DNA of 64,000 bases from Macrocystis pyrifera (Eukaryota; Sar; Phaeophyceae; Laminariales; Laminariaceae): NCBI GenBank assembly GCA_031763025.1, contig JASSKH010000021.1:5474611-5538610 (forward strand), in the 5' to 3' direction. Shown in pieces: positions 53,519 through 64,000 of this stretch (its first letter is position 1; every line of letters begins with the position of its first letter). The notes beneath the pieces are model-generated. The model was not told the DNA's origin. It worked only from the letters and a program-made list of their open reading frames with translations, and ran no database searches. The position numbers and the translations under genes were made by a program.

Positions 53519-54682
53519 CTAGTACGCGCTAACAGCCCGCAAACAATCGTAAGTCGAAGGGGAATGAACACCAGAAACCAGACGTCTTCCGCGAACCCAG
53601 CGGGAGCCACAACGAACACCATTCAGTATTAGTATCGCGGGACACGCGATACCCAATCTCCGACACCAATCTGTGTAATACTGTAATGCACCCTTTCTAT
53701 TATTGTCGGTTCTACGGCCCGCGAGCACGGCGTCGCTAGACAACCCAATCTCGTGAACGCGAGTAAGCAGCAAACACACTCGTACCTCTGGGGGGTGCGT
53801 GGATGTCGTAAGTCCGATCAGGTCCTGATCGTCTTTGCTCCTCGCTTCCCTGGTCGGCGGCTGAGCCTGCGGGGCCCCACTCGGACTAGTTCCGTCAGCC
53901 CCAGACGAGCTCGCTCCTGCCGAAGCACTCCCCCCAGCGTTCGCCCCACCGGCGATCGCTACCGTTTCGAACGGGGCTGCTAGCCCCCCCAACCCCGCAG
54001 CCACCGCCTCGACTCCTGGCTGACGGGCTGTGGCTTCCTCGTATGCTCCGTGAAGCAAAACACAATGCTCCGATTCGAGGAGGGTTCCCGACGACTGGAG
54101 CAGGTCGATAACATGCCCAACCAATAGCCTTGTGGCTTCCGCCTCCCGGTACGCTCGAGAGGTTCCGGCCCAATTGGAGGTGGCAATCCTTTCCGCGGCC
54201 TCCAGTACTTGGGGCCATGTGTCGGAACCCGGGCGGGACGGCACCTTGGATACCACCCCACCGAGCGCGCACGCAGCCTCATGCCGCGAACCCACCGCAC
54301 AGCTGCTGCCCGTCGCAAGGAAGACACGGGTGAGGTCCAGAACCGCCCCGGCTCCCAAGGCCCCTTGCGTGAAGCAGGGCAGCTGCTCCAGCGGTGTGGA
54401 AGGTCTACCCAGGTCGTCGTCGCCCGATTCGGGTTGGGACGCGGAGCCTCCTCGGGCAACGCCGGGACCGAGGCTGACGCAATAGCAGCAGCGACTACTG
54501 GGAGGGCCGGTGTTGAGCGCGTGGTTCGCGGCATCCTTCAAAACTCTCAAGACGTTCGCGACCGATTCGTAAAGCTTACAAGGTTTCGGGAACGAAAGGA
54601 AGAAGTCACCTCGCTTCGATACAAATTCTATATCAATATTTGTCTGTTCAATGGGGCTCCTCGACAGGAATACGCTGCTCAC
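53519..54682 (-). CDS. Gag-like ORF of the Ngaro-like element
   Basis: A 387-codon open frame, the longest intact ORF of this element and in gag position upstream of RT. The N-terminal 40 codons run through repeat A1, so the true start may be internal. The middle is helix-rich (W-P-Q-V-L-E-A-A-E-R-I-A), then there is a Gly/Ser/Ala-rich linker (G-G-A-N-A-G-G-S-A-S-A-G) and a basic C-terminal part (Y-Y-T-D-W-C-R-R-L-G-I). No zinc knuckle is visible. Gag function is inferred from position only. Confidence 0.55.
   Translation of the reverse strand: MSSVFLSRSPIEQTNIDIEFVSKRGDFFLSFPKPCKLYESVANVLRVLKDAANHALNTGPPSSRCCYCVSLGPGVARGGSASQPESGDDDLGRPSTPLEQLPCFTQGALGAGAVLDLTRVFLATGSSCAVGSRHEAACALGGVVSKVPSRPGSDTWPQVLEAAERIATSNWAGTSRAYREAEATRLLVGHVIDLLQSSGTLLESEHCVLLHGAYEEATARQPGVEAVAAGLGGLAAPFETVAIAGGANAGGSASAGASSSGADGTSPSGAPQAQPPTREARSKDDQDLIGLTTSTHPPEVRVCLLLTRVHEIGLSSDAVLAGRRTDNNRKGALQYYTDWCRRLGIACPAILILNGVRCGSRWVRGRRLVSGVHSPSTYDCLRAVSAY
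54581..54630 (-). repeat. Split direct repeat A1
   Basis: 50 bp matching A2 (48611-48660) at 43 of 50 positions, same orientation: AGGTTTCGGGAACGAAAGGA..CACCTCGCTTC.ATACAAATTC. It marks the 5' side of the Ngaro-like element. Confidence 0.75.
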
Positions 54683-55990
54683 CTATTGCTGTCCTACCCG
54701 AATGTTTTATGAAACCGACGATACTAAAATTGTTTTCCCCAAGTACGTACATAAGCATTAGAATTGTTAACACGTCGGATGACACATATTATCTACTTAG
54801 ACCTCATGATCTACCGTAGATAATTCAGGGCTGCTTGTGATTCTGGGTCTGGTTGACCTGGGTGTGCTGAGAACAGTAGGGAGCGTGATGAGACGAGGCA
54901 GCGGAGGCGCCTGGGGTTGGGGTCGGGGGTGTGCACGGACATGTACGCATGCTTTTGAGGTTATTTCTTCATACGTTGAGTGCAACACTTGGAGAGAGCA
55001 TATTTGATGTTATTTGAAATGCATTGGATAGTGGAGGACGCAAGGTTCGCTGGCTCGTTTCTCGGGTGAAGTACGTAATACCGCAAAGGGCATGCGACCA
55101 CCGATTCACTCTGGCAAGGAAAGTACGATAGAGACGACCGAGAGCGTCTGGTACGTTTATCTACCGAATAATATGTAGATTGAGCGGGAATACCGACTGA
55201 AAACCAGCTTAGTCTGGAGTCTGCGGCCGGTCGCCATGTGTAGCAATGTTGAAGGGAGTTGTGAGGTTCTAGCATGTACTTGTTGAGCACAATATTTGGA
55301 GATCCCGAATGGCCAGTGCGTCTAGGTTGATTGAGACAGCACGTACATGTCCACGGGAGCAGTATTAGGGATATTCCTTAGATCAGTCGCGTTCTACCGA
55401 TATCAAGCCAGAATACTTGCAGCGCTTATCCCGCAATGTTCGCCCGCGTGCAGCCCGTTTCGATCAAAGGTGAAAGGGTGGCAGTTGCTACGACGTATAT
55501 TTATTGCTCGGTAAAGATGTTGGTACTGTAAGTAGACGCGTTCTGCGATAGAGGTAGCATATTTCCGCCATTTTTCTTTTTTCTGAATGACGGGGTTCCA
55601 CAACCCAAAATCGTCGGAATGCCAATCTTGATTCGAAAAATAGCATTTTTGTATACTTAGACCATGGGATTATTCATCGGGATGCAGTTTGATTTTTGCT
55701 GAAGTCAGTTTTCGGGTGAACCTCTACCGTAGAACGCCTCAGTAGATCTTCAAAGTATCTCCCCTCCCGACACAGCATAAAACCTGTAACGGGGATGCGA
55801 AACTACGCTATATCCTTTAGCGTCGTTTGCGCGATGTCCATGCTGTTTGCAATGCGAGGGTACACGTGCACAGGTTGCCGAATTCTTGAAGAACGGGCGT
55901 GCCATTGGTCGCAGGCGGTTCACTCGAAGAACAGACGTTCTATTTTGATCGGAGACAACAAGAGTATTGGCAACACGAACATGTCTGTAT
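54683..55990. other. Unassigned spacer
   Basis: No gene recognised. A TATAC..CCATGGGATTATTC block near 55645 and TTTTCGGGTGAA (55702) echo 47670 and 47440, hinting at a degenerate dispersed repeat. Confidence 0.3.
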
Positions 55991-55993
55991 GTC

Positions 55994-56095
55994 GGGCGAG
56001 GAGCGATGACCGACAGAACTACTTTACTGCACCAACCTCAGCTCGGGCGAGGAGCGATGACCGACAGAACTACTTTACTGCACCAAGCTCAGGCA
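55994..56095. repeat. 51-bp tandem duplication, near-perfect
   Basis: GGGCGAGGAGCGATGACCGA ... TACTGCACCAA starts at 55994 and again at 56045, with a single difference near the end. The high identity suggests a recent slip or a collapsed array. Confidence 0.85.
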
Positions 56096-56690
56096 CATGC
56101 CGTTGGTAAACCCCCAGACAGGTCTAGGTGGTCGTCATTGCGCGCGGTAGCGTTGTTCGTGTCTCAGCTGTCCGGGGGAGAGTTTTAGGGCTGCAGTCCG
56201 TTTTGGGGACCAACCAGTCAAATTCCAAGTAAGTTGTTCCCAAAACAGGACAGCGGTCCTAAAACGGGTAAACGCGTGTTTCGAAAATAAGCTCTGAGGG
56301 ATCGCAAGAACGTGATGCTTTCGTGTGATGGGTCCACAGTGGGACCATTGTGGACCTATAGGGTCTTCGTAAGCCTGTTGATGGTGGGTTCACGACTCAT
56401 GATCTTTGTGTATGGTAGGTCCATGGTGACGTTTGGTGGGTCCAAGCTGGGTTCATGGTGGGTCTGTAACTCGTGTGCGTTGGTGCTTCGAGGATGGTGG
56501 GCAGCAGTGAATAACCAATCACCGTTCTCGTAGGTTGGTATCTCGTTGACACCATCAAGAGGTTAATACATACGACTACTGTACGGTTACTTAAGGACAG
56601 TACGTTGTCGTATCGATATATATATACGGGGAAGCAAAACATAAAAATCCAAATCAGGAACCAGGAAAAAAATGTACCATACGAGTAAGT
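56096..56690. other. Unassigned spacer with GGTCCA/GGGTTC-rich stretch
   Basis: 56325-56470 repeats TGGTGGGTYCA-type words (TGGGTCCACAGTGGGACC, ATGGTGGGTTCA, TTGGTGGGTCCA) irregularly. No gene. Confidence 0.4.
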
Positions 56691-56699
56691 GGCACCACG

Positions 56700-57095
56700 A
56701 CGACCATCAAGCCACCATTAACAACCAACCACCATCACAACCAGGCTTCGCATCCAGCTCCGCTCCACAGTCTTACCCCCTCCTCTCCTGTTTTGGCTTG
56801 AGCTCGCTGGCGCTATCGACTGCTTCGGTCCGTCACCCTGCTGCTGCTCCTGAATAAAGTGAAAAACAAAAACATATACCAAATACGAACATATCACGCA
56901 CGACCACCACCACCACCGCCCCGACCACCATCACCACCGCAGACAACAACCCCGGCTTGGCTTTCAGCCCCGCTCCGCTGTCGACCTCTCTTCTTTTCTG
57001 TTTCGGCCGATGCTGGGTGCGTGTGTTTGGGGCACTATCCTGCTGTCTTGCTGCTTGCTTTCGACAGTCTCCTTGAAAACACCCGGCACACAAAA
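56700..57095. repeat. ~215-bp degenerate tandem duplication
   Basis: ACCACCATCACAACC..GGCTTCGC..CAGC-CCGCTCC..CTCCTC-CCTGTTTTGG..GCTGCT (56725-56850) is echoed by ACCACCATCACCACC..GGCTTGGC..CAGC-CCGCTCC..CTCTTCTTTTCTGTTTCGG (56921-57060). Pro/His-rich frames in it are low complexity. Confidence 0.5.
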
Positions 57096-59604
57096 AACCC
57101 CATGAAAACCCCAGTTGCTGCTCGGGAAACGCCTGGCCGTACTAAATGTTTCAACAACGACTACGAACAATGGGGTCCCTGAAACGTTAATACGAGAAAC
57201 AGGTATTCGCTCAAAACAAACGAAAAGGTCTATCTTGTTGAATACGTCACACATACGTCGCTGCCAATACCAATCGGTGTTCGACTATACGCTGTGCCGT
57301 ATAACATACGTTGAACGAGTGACAGAGCCCGCGAACTCTACTGTACGTCCTCGACCACATCGAGTGTACTCGAAATCACAAACATCAGATCTATCGGTGC
57401 ATTGCCTGCCAATACTGTGGTACGACAGAAGACAAAACAAAACCCTCTCGAGAACAAGATATGTCCGTACACTCCCTGCCAACTCCATCCCCGGCGGCCT
57501 TCGCCGCCCCGTCTCCGCCTCCGTATCATAGTCCACGGACGATTATCAACCATGGCAGTATCACAAACAGCGCGGAAAGATCTACTGCCGTAAATCGTGA
57601 TGGCGAAATCGATCAACTTGTCAGACGCGTAAAGCGATTCCTAGCTCTCCGACGACTAGGAATCGCATAGAAAGATATACTGAAAAACAAAATATATATA
57701 TATATATCCGTTTGTTTGCCAAGACAACACGGGATGTGCACCAGTTATCGTCGGGAAATTCCCCCGCTGAGGACCTCCGTTGGCGCTAAAAACCATGGAT
57801 ATTGGCAAAAATGTGTTCCCCCTGCCCCCCTGCCCCCCCCTCCCCCCATATCATGGCTGCTGCTTGTCGTATTGAGTGTCTTGCTGCGCAGCTTCTCGCC
57901 GCTCTCGACGAAGCGCCGTGGTGATCTCGGACAATAGCGCGCTTACCTCCATCGGTATCAGAGCGGGATAATGCCTGCCGTTAAGGATACCGGGCGCACG
58001 ATGGACAGGGGCGAGGATGGCGGGGGCACAAAGTTTCCCGTTTAGAGCAGTCAATGGTCCACAATGGGTTTACACGCGGGGGGGGGGGGGGGGCATGTCG
58101 GTGTTGCCAGGCACAGGTGACCTGATTTCAAGCCCGGCGCCGAAAAACGAGCCGGCAGAACAACAGCCGCCCCAACGGGGTACTCGCGCCTAACCCAGAG
58201 CATCGTAGGCTGTCAACGGTTCAGCGGCCTGAGTAGAACGGATTAGCCTCGCTGAGAGTACATATCAAATGGGGTAAACGTCTCGGGACAGATTTGGAAC
58301 TTGAAACCGTCTGAGATTTGCCGGAGGTCTGCATACCAACTACCTTATAGAACTATGCAACATGCTACGGTCACATGCAGGAAAATGCACCAAGCAGGCT
58401 TGTTCTCGCGTCAGTTTGTTTTTAATTTTTCCCAAGTTTGAATCATAAAAATGAAGTTCAAGGGCTGAAAAGAATAGGTGCTTGGCTTCATTTACGGTGG
58501 AGACGACATCATTGGGAAACGGATGTATACGTACAATGACGTGATATCGTACGTCTCCACATGATGGGGGGGTAAGTAATACTTTACTACCAAAATTACA
58601 GAGACTGACGAGGCTCCTCAACCGGAACCTCAACTCCTTATCGTTGGAATACCATTTTGCGGTTCGTACGCATCAGGTTTCTATATACGGGTATGCCTTC
58701 CAATACATCCCTGTTCTTATATTCGCCATGCTCTTTCTCTCTCCGTCCCGCGTATATGGTAACTCAGACCCGGGGGTCACAAAGTAGGTGATTCTTTCCC
58801 CCCCCCCCCCCCCCCATTGCGGCTCGTGCCTTGTATTATTTATTGCGCGAATAGTTCGGCGTTTTCTTCCCTGGTCGACTCGCATCAAGCCGTTTCAGGC
58901 TATGGCATCTTCAAAAGTCAGCTTCCGGGTAATGGGGTCCACTTGGGGCTATGCAAAAGTGGAGGGGTCTTGCAAAACTACGACAGTATATGTTAGCAGC
59001 TTTACCGTAGCTTCCCGTGAGCATTGTGCATGTACCGTAAAACTAAAAAACATCAGCTGTGGCATCGAGGACTCAGTCGAGACTCAGCCTTGCGAGTTGT
59101 GCGTGATACTGGCGATACTTCGGTTGCGCGTACTATTGGCACGGGTTATATGTGGGCTTATACATGATAAACATCCCGTAAAAGAGGACAAAATCTTAAG
59201 ATTCAGAAATAAGAGAGTGCGCACATGTGTAGTGGATGATAAAAAAATGATGATAGCTCACCGTCCATCTCTAGGTGGAGTGGCCCATGACTGACCGCCC
59301 GTAATATCAAAGCCTTAAACCATGGGAACTCCGAGCCGATCCATGACGTTCTCAGCGCGCTCGTTCAAGTTGGCAACTCCACTTTGGCTGAAGATTCCTG
59401 TTAGCCGGAAGAGGCGACGCATTCACGCTCAAGGCTACGCTGGTACCCGAGAGTCTCCTAGTTCCCGGGTTTCCAGTGACTCTAATCTCTACAGGTTTTA
59501 TCGGAAAAGAAAAAATAACGTCGCTATTTCAACACGCTGCGTTTAGAACTTCGGCCGGTTCGTGCCTACCGGAGAGCGACCGTGACTTGAAAGAGGCTCA
59601 TCAC
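57096..59604. other. Unassigned spacer up to the gap
   Basis: No gene recognised. It holds an (AT)n run (57690-57707), G and C homopolymers (58079-58093 and 58798-58815), and a 168-codon frame (58788-59294) starting in the C run with no known domain. Confidence 0.35.
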
Positions 59605-59704
59605 NNNNNNNNNNNNNNNNNNNNNNNNNNNNNNNNNNNNNNNNNNNNNNNNNNNNNNNNNNNNNNNNNNNNNNNNNNNNNNNNNNNNNNNNNNNNNNNN
59701 NNNN
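59605..59704. other. Assembly gap, exactly 100 N
   Basis: The round number indicates a scaffold join of unknown true length. Any reading frame across it is meaningless. Confidence 1.
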
Positions 59705-60687
59705 AACTTCTGATATTGCAAACCCAACGTTTTTTGGGGGCGTGGAGCCAACTCTCGAGAGTGGGGCACGGCCAGGCCCGGGCTGGGCCGTCCGCACCTG
59801 GCCCAGCCCGTGACATATTCGAATCACGGGCTGAAGCCTGACCCAGCCTGTGAGATTCCAACTTTACCGACCGTCGGCCAAGCTCGTTTCGCTAGATTCC
59901 ATCTCGCAGGCCGTCTGCCCGGCCAGGCCTGTGACATCCCCAGGTCATGTTCGCGTTTGTCTTCCAGCAGTGGCTCCTCCTCCTGGAAATTTCGAGGCCA
60001 CAACCTCCTCGTTAGCCCGCGCCCAGCGGTGTCTTTACGTAGCCGCCGTTGTCCACAAGCGGCGTACGAAGCAGAGTCTGCCATGCCCCTATGCCGACCA
60101 TCGGATACGTTGGTGCACGTGGGTAGGGCCACTCCTAACGAACAAAAAAAATCACGATTCATGACGCCAATATTTTTAGCTTTTCCCTAAAAAAAACAAA
60201 ATCACGATTCGTGACATTTGTCGTGTCTCAAAATACGCCTGATCAAGGCACTACACAACCCACGTGCACCAACGGTATCCGATGGTCGGAATAGGGGCAT
60301 GGCAGACTTTGCTTCGTACGCAGCTTGTGGGCAACGGGCGGCTACCTAAAGACACCGCTGGGCGCGGGCTAACGAGGAGGTTGTGGCCTCGAAATTTCCA
60401 GGAGGAGGAGCCACTGCTGGAAGACAAACGCGAAAATGACAAACGCGAAAATCACCTGGGGATGTCACAGGCCTGGCCGGGCCGACGGCCTGCGAGATAG
60501 AATCTCGCGAAACGAGCTTGGTCGACGGCCGGTGAAGTTGGAATCTCACAGGCTGGGTCAGGCTTCGGCCCGCAATTCGAACATGTCACGGGCTGGGCCA
60601 GGTGCGGACGGCCCAGCCCGGCCTGGCCGTGCCACTCTCGAGAGTTTGCTCCACACCCCCAAAAAACGTTGGGTTTGAAATATCAGA
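59705..60687. repeat. Large imperfect palindrome (arms ~420 bp)
   Basis: The left arm (59705-60123) and right arm (about 60262-60687) are reverse complements at roughly 90 percent, with substitutions and at least one duplicated 15-bp block (GACAAACGCGAAAAT, only in the right arm). The centre holds about 138 unpaired bases. The left arm starts directly at the gap, so it may extend further. Arm divergence argues against a chimeric-read artefact. Confidence 0.88.
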
Positions 60688-60934
60688 ACTTTAACTAGTT
60701 GAAAATATCACGAAACGCGACATTTTTCGGCTTTTTTCGTTAGAACTGAAATGTCACGGATCGTGATCTTTTGGCATGCCTAAAACTAACGAATCGTGAT
60801 TTTTTTTCGGTTCGTTAGGAACGGCCCTTAGGGAGACTAAAAAAAATTGGCGTCATGAATCGTGATTAAAATCGCGATTCACGACAAGAATATCACGAAT
60901 CGTGATTTTTTTTTTGTTCGTTAGGAGTGGCCCT
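60125..60934. mobile_element. MITE-like element with 19-bp perfect terminal inverted repeats
   Basis: AGGGCCACTCCTAACGAAC (60125-60143) and its exact complement (60916-60934) bound 810 bp. Just inside each end is an A/T run followed by ATCACGATTCATGAC or ATCACGAATCGTGAT palindromes. An alternative inner end lies at 60810-60828. It contains no transposase. No clear target-site duplication is visible, and the right arm of the large palindrome makes up its middle. Confidence 0.6.
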
Positions 60935-62799
60935 TAGTGTTTAGCCTAAAAGTGCTCGTGCGAAGAGGAAAGTTGACAAAAATACGAAAAATTGACAAAT
61001 ATAAATTTATATGCAATGATTCCCGACGCCTGAGAGCCCAGCATTCGCTTCCGATTTCGTCTTGAATTTAGGCTCGGATTCCACACGCCTTCGCTTTCCT
61101 GGCTTCGTGCTTGCTTTTTTTACTTCTTTCCTCGACGGTCGCGCGAGCCGGCCTCCGACCGGTGTTCTCCCGTGCGCACGTCTCGGAGTCTCGCGCCGCC
61201 GACGAGCGCGGCGACCCCGATCTCGAGGGATATTTGCTGCGGAGAGGAGACACGGACGTTCTATTTTCTTCCCTCCTGGAATTTGAGTTCCTGTCGTTCT
61301 AAAAGGTCCAAGGGTGGCACGCATGAACGCGTGAACAGCAGTCGTGTACTCAGGATCTGAACGATTTTTTATTGGTTCAAACTGACAGTCCCGTTTTCGA
61401 CCACGAACTCGAAGAATATGGAGAGGAGACACGAACGTTCTATTTTTCGCGATCCTGGAGATTTGTTTCGCTGTTGTTGCTCCGCAAAGAGAGACAGACT
61501 TGATCTTACTGTATTGTAGTTATTCCTATCCGAGGTTCGATTCTCGGCCTTGCTGATGCTACCGCTTTATACTCCCGACTCCTTTATTTTCCTGACTCCT
61601 TTGTTGGTTTGCGGGCCGCCATCGGCCTGTTCGACCCCTCGGTTTTGCCTTACTCGGTGGCTGTCTTCCCTTGCCCCTCTCTCTTCGCGAGTCGACTACA
61701 CGCGCCTTCCCGGGGTATCGCGCAGCTCTTGCTACCAGATCGTTGAATAAAAATCGGCCTGTCATTTGTTTTCGCCGGAGGAACGGGATGGAGGTTGTTG
61801 GAGAGTATGAATTCGACCGAGTGTGGTCGATAAGAAAAACCGACCAATCACATCGGAGGATATCATACAAGTGGTCGTACATGCCCGGACTGTCTACTGC
61901 TGCTGCAAGGTCTGATCTCTGGAGGCGCATTGAAATACCAGTACTACTACGGCAGCAACAGTACAGCAGTAGTAGTAGTTCAGAGGTATTCTGCTTGGAA
62001 GATGTACAAAGCAAAACCAAATATCCATAACAAGCGCGGCCGATGAGCGTGTCTGACGTATCACGCAATAACGCAGCTTCCAAACTTGAGTTTCAACCAC
62101 TTAATCGGTCGTACTCACAGCAGACGGTTTTCACTTTTTTCAATCATATCCAGCTACCAAACTTGAGTAAATAAAGAAATTTAATATACTATTTCATACA
62201 GTCCGCTTTAAGATACGATCCTTCGTTACCAGGTACCGGTATACCTGGTACGACTAAAATTATTGCAATATAAGATGTTCGCCTTACCATTTTCTGGTGA
62301 AAAAACATGTCAATTTTCTTCGTCGAGCACTACTACTGGAGGTAATCGAGGCTTCGAGACTGTTTGCTTCCACTGCGAGTACTGGCAGTATATCGGGGTT
62401 GTGTGGTGCTGTGGATATTGTGCTGCGTGTGCTTCACGTGTATCCGACCTGAATTCGGGGTTCACACTGAGAATTCAGCCCATGTTAGCAGTGTATTTTG
62501 CGGTTGTCAGGTTGTTCTGTATTGCCGATCGATATCACGTACCAAGTATCAGGTATCAGGTGTTTGATACTGCTCCTACTATTAATAGCAGCATCTCGGA
62601 ATATATGCTGCGATTGCTGCCTGTAGTCATGATGGGAGTATTTTTTATACCAGTGTAGATAATGCGCGTATACTGGTTGGTAAAAATACGCGTAACGCGT
62701 CCTGTACTCACTCGCAGTAATTTGGGCGGATGCTGCAAGTTGCCTGCTGCTGATGATGCGGCTGCGTCTGCACACAGCAGCAGCAGCAATGGTGCTGTT

Positions 62800-62831
<32 letters not shown>

Positions 62832-64000
62832 ATCGCTTTCATGTGCAAATGAGAGGCCATCTCTCCTGCACAAGCACCGTTGGCAGTAGGTACAACTCGC
62901 CGTAGATAGGTTGGTATGATACTTCGGCGTGGGTATGGGGTACTACTTGGCAACTGGGCAGATAAAGGGCAGCAGTACTATGGTCCACAAAATGCAAGTA
63001 ATCTCAGTTCTGAGAAATGTGATAAACTCTCAGATCTGAGCTGACTTCTGTCCCCTCCAGGACAAAGATCAATAGTATCGAGGGTTTCCTGCCCCATAAT
63101 AGTAGACGGTTCTGATTTTTCGGCTTCAGAGATCGCTGAAAAAAAGACGAAACAACGTCGCAAAAACAAATCCTGAAAGTCAAGTAAAAGTTGGTCAAAA
63201 GTAATGCGAGTGAGACAAAGCTGAGAACTGAAAACTCGGCATTGCCCTTTTCCTGCATCACTTGGCATTGACCTGATCATATCATCATGTTCGTTACTAT
63301 TTATAAGATCGAATGGCCTATTTATACTGCTAAAAAAAGGAATCACGAATTGGCACCGAGGTATATTTCCCTATCCGGAGCATGGGTGCCGGCAGGAACC
63401 TCTTGTAAATATATATTCAATGATTCCCGACGCCTGAAAGCGCAGCATTCGCTTCCGATTTCGTCTTGAGGGATTCCACACGCCTTCGCTTTCCTGGCTT
63501 CGTGCTTGCTTTTTCGACCGCTTTCCTCGACGGTCGCGCGAGCCGGCGTCCGACAGGTGTTCTCCCGTGCGCGCGTCTCGGAGTCTCGCGCCGCCGACGA
63601 GCGCGGCGACCCCGAACTCGAGGGATATTTGCTGCGGAGAGGAGACACGGACGTTCTATTTTCTTCCCTCCTGGAAATTGAGTTCCCTAAGTTCTAAAAG
63701 GTCCAAGGGTGGCACGCATGAACGCGTGAACAGCAGTCGTGTACTCAGGATCTGAACGATTTTTTATTGGTTCAAACTGACAGTCCCGTTTTCGACCACG
63801 AACTCGAAGAATACGGATAGGAGACACGGACGTTCTATTTTTCGCGGTCCTGGAGATTTGTTTCGCTGTTGTTGCTCCGCAAAGAGAGACAGACTTGATC
63901 TTAGTATTGTAGGACGGACACAGTCGTACAGTAGTAAATGGCCAGTCATTTAAGGGGCCTTAATTATCGAGTACCAGGTATGAATCACACAGCGGCCCTT
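60689..64000. repeat. Right copy of the >3.3-kb direct repeat
   Basis: Same sequence as 1-3313 apart from a handful of small, mostly homopolymer, indels. It lies on the far side of the 100-N gap and continues to the end of the window. It contains the second copies of the ATCACGATTCGTGAT-rich block, the 510-bp repeat pair (starting near 61015 and 63417) and the CAG/CTG tract (about 62775-62834). No gene was recognised. Confidence 0.95.
62775..62834. repeat. CAG/CTG microsatellite (right copy)
   Basis: Same tract as 2085-2150, inside the right-hand 3.3-kb duplicate. Confidence 0.9.

Larger units (their letters stand above)
48362..54682 (-). mobile_element. Ngaro/DIRS-like tyrosine-recombinase retrotransposon with split direct repeats
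   Basis: On the minus strand, 5' to 3': repeat A1 (54630-54581), gag-like ORF (54682-53519), pre-RT region (52887-52349), RT (52324-51618), RNase H (51536-50900), a post-RNase H domain (50890-50447) and tyrosine recombinase (50443-49000). Repeats B1 (48804-48728), A2 (48660-48611) and B2 (48438-48362) follow. A1..B1-A2-B2 is the split-direct-repeat layout known from Ngaro-type DIRS elements, which integrate by tyrosine recombinase and leave no target duplication. Frameshifts and a stop in RNase H make it inactive. Confidence 0.88.

Noticed and set aside
53519-54682. Gag-like ORF as an unrelated host gene
   Set aside because: It lies inside the split-repeat borders, on the same strand as pol, and its 5' end overlaps repeat A1; element origin is simpler.
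59476-59861. ORFs spanning the N gap
   Set aside because: The reading frame is created by 100 unspecified bases.

Overview
This is repeat-dominated, intron-type eukaryotic nuclear DNA. No operons, ribosome-binding sites or dense genes are visible. There are many short frame-broken ORFs, decayed retrotransposons of several classes, tRNA-derived SINE-like repeats, CAG/CTG and GTA microsatellites, long homopolymers and a 100-N scaffold gap (59605-59704). The mixture suggests a large algal genome, possibly a brown alga or another stramenopile: RTE-like LINEs, a Ty3/gypsy pol, a tyrosine-recombinase (Ngaro/DIRS-like) element, CTG-repeat-rich sequence and a split sulfotransferase-like gene. That assignment is a guess and no marker gene settles it.

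Layout. 1-3313 is an almost exact direct copy of 60689-64000; the differences I found are single-base or run-length indels, nearly all in homopolymers. 3754-7800 (minus) is an RTE-like LINE with endonuclease and reverse transcriptase, broken by stops and frameshifts. 8195-14377 is mostly unassigned, with a SINE-like copy at 10972 and a 32-bp minisatellite at 11286. 14378-17855 (minus) is a second, more decayed LINE. 18165-20022 is a degenerate array of about 79-bp units, apparently in higher-order groups. 21140-21535 is a 43-bp AATTGCC tandem array. 25823-27896 is the best host-gene candidate, a secreted or membrane-anchored sulfotransferase-like protein in at least two exons. 28686-30549 holds a SINE next to a 5'-truncated LINE 3' end. 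31660-33650 holds two copies of a second tRNA-like repeat. 33967-37244 is a complete non-autonomous LTR element with 266-bp LTRs, TG..CA ends, a PPT and a 5-bp target duplication. 39341-39790 is a broken NADAR-domain gene, directly followed by the RNase H end and integrase of a Ty3/gypsy pol (39833-42330). A third minus-strand LINE follows (42320-44800). 48362-54682 (minus) is a Ngaro-like element with gag-like ORF, RT, RNase H, a post-RNase H domain, tyrosine recombinase and split direct repeats in the order A1-internal-B1-A2-B2. 54683-59604 is largely unassigned. After the gap, 59705-60687 is a large imperfect palindrome partly overlapping a MITE-like element with 19-bp perfect terminal inverted repeats.

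Nearly every coding signal is a transposon relic. The likely host-derived coding regions are the sulfotransferase-like gene and the NADAR pseudogene. The most notable items are the split-repeat architecture of the Ngaro-like element, the NADAR/gypsy junction, the 79-bp satellite-like array, an over-represented TACCAGGTA nonamer, and the homopolymer-only divergence of the terminal duplicate, which suggests an assembly duplication.
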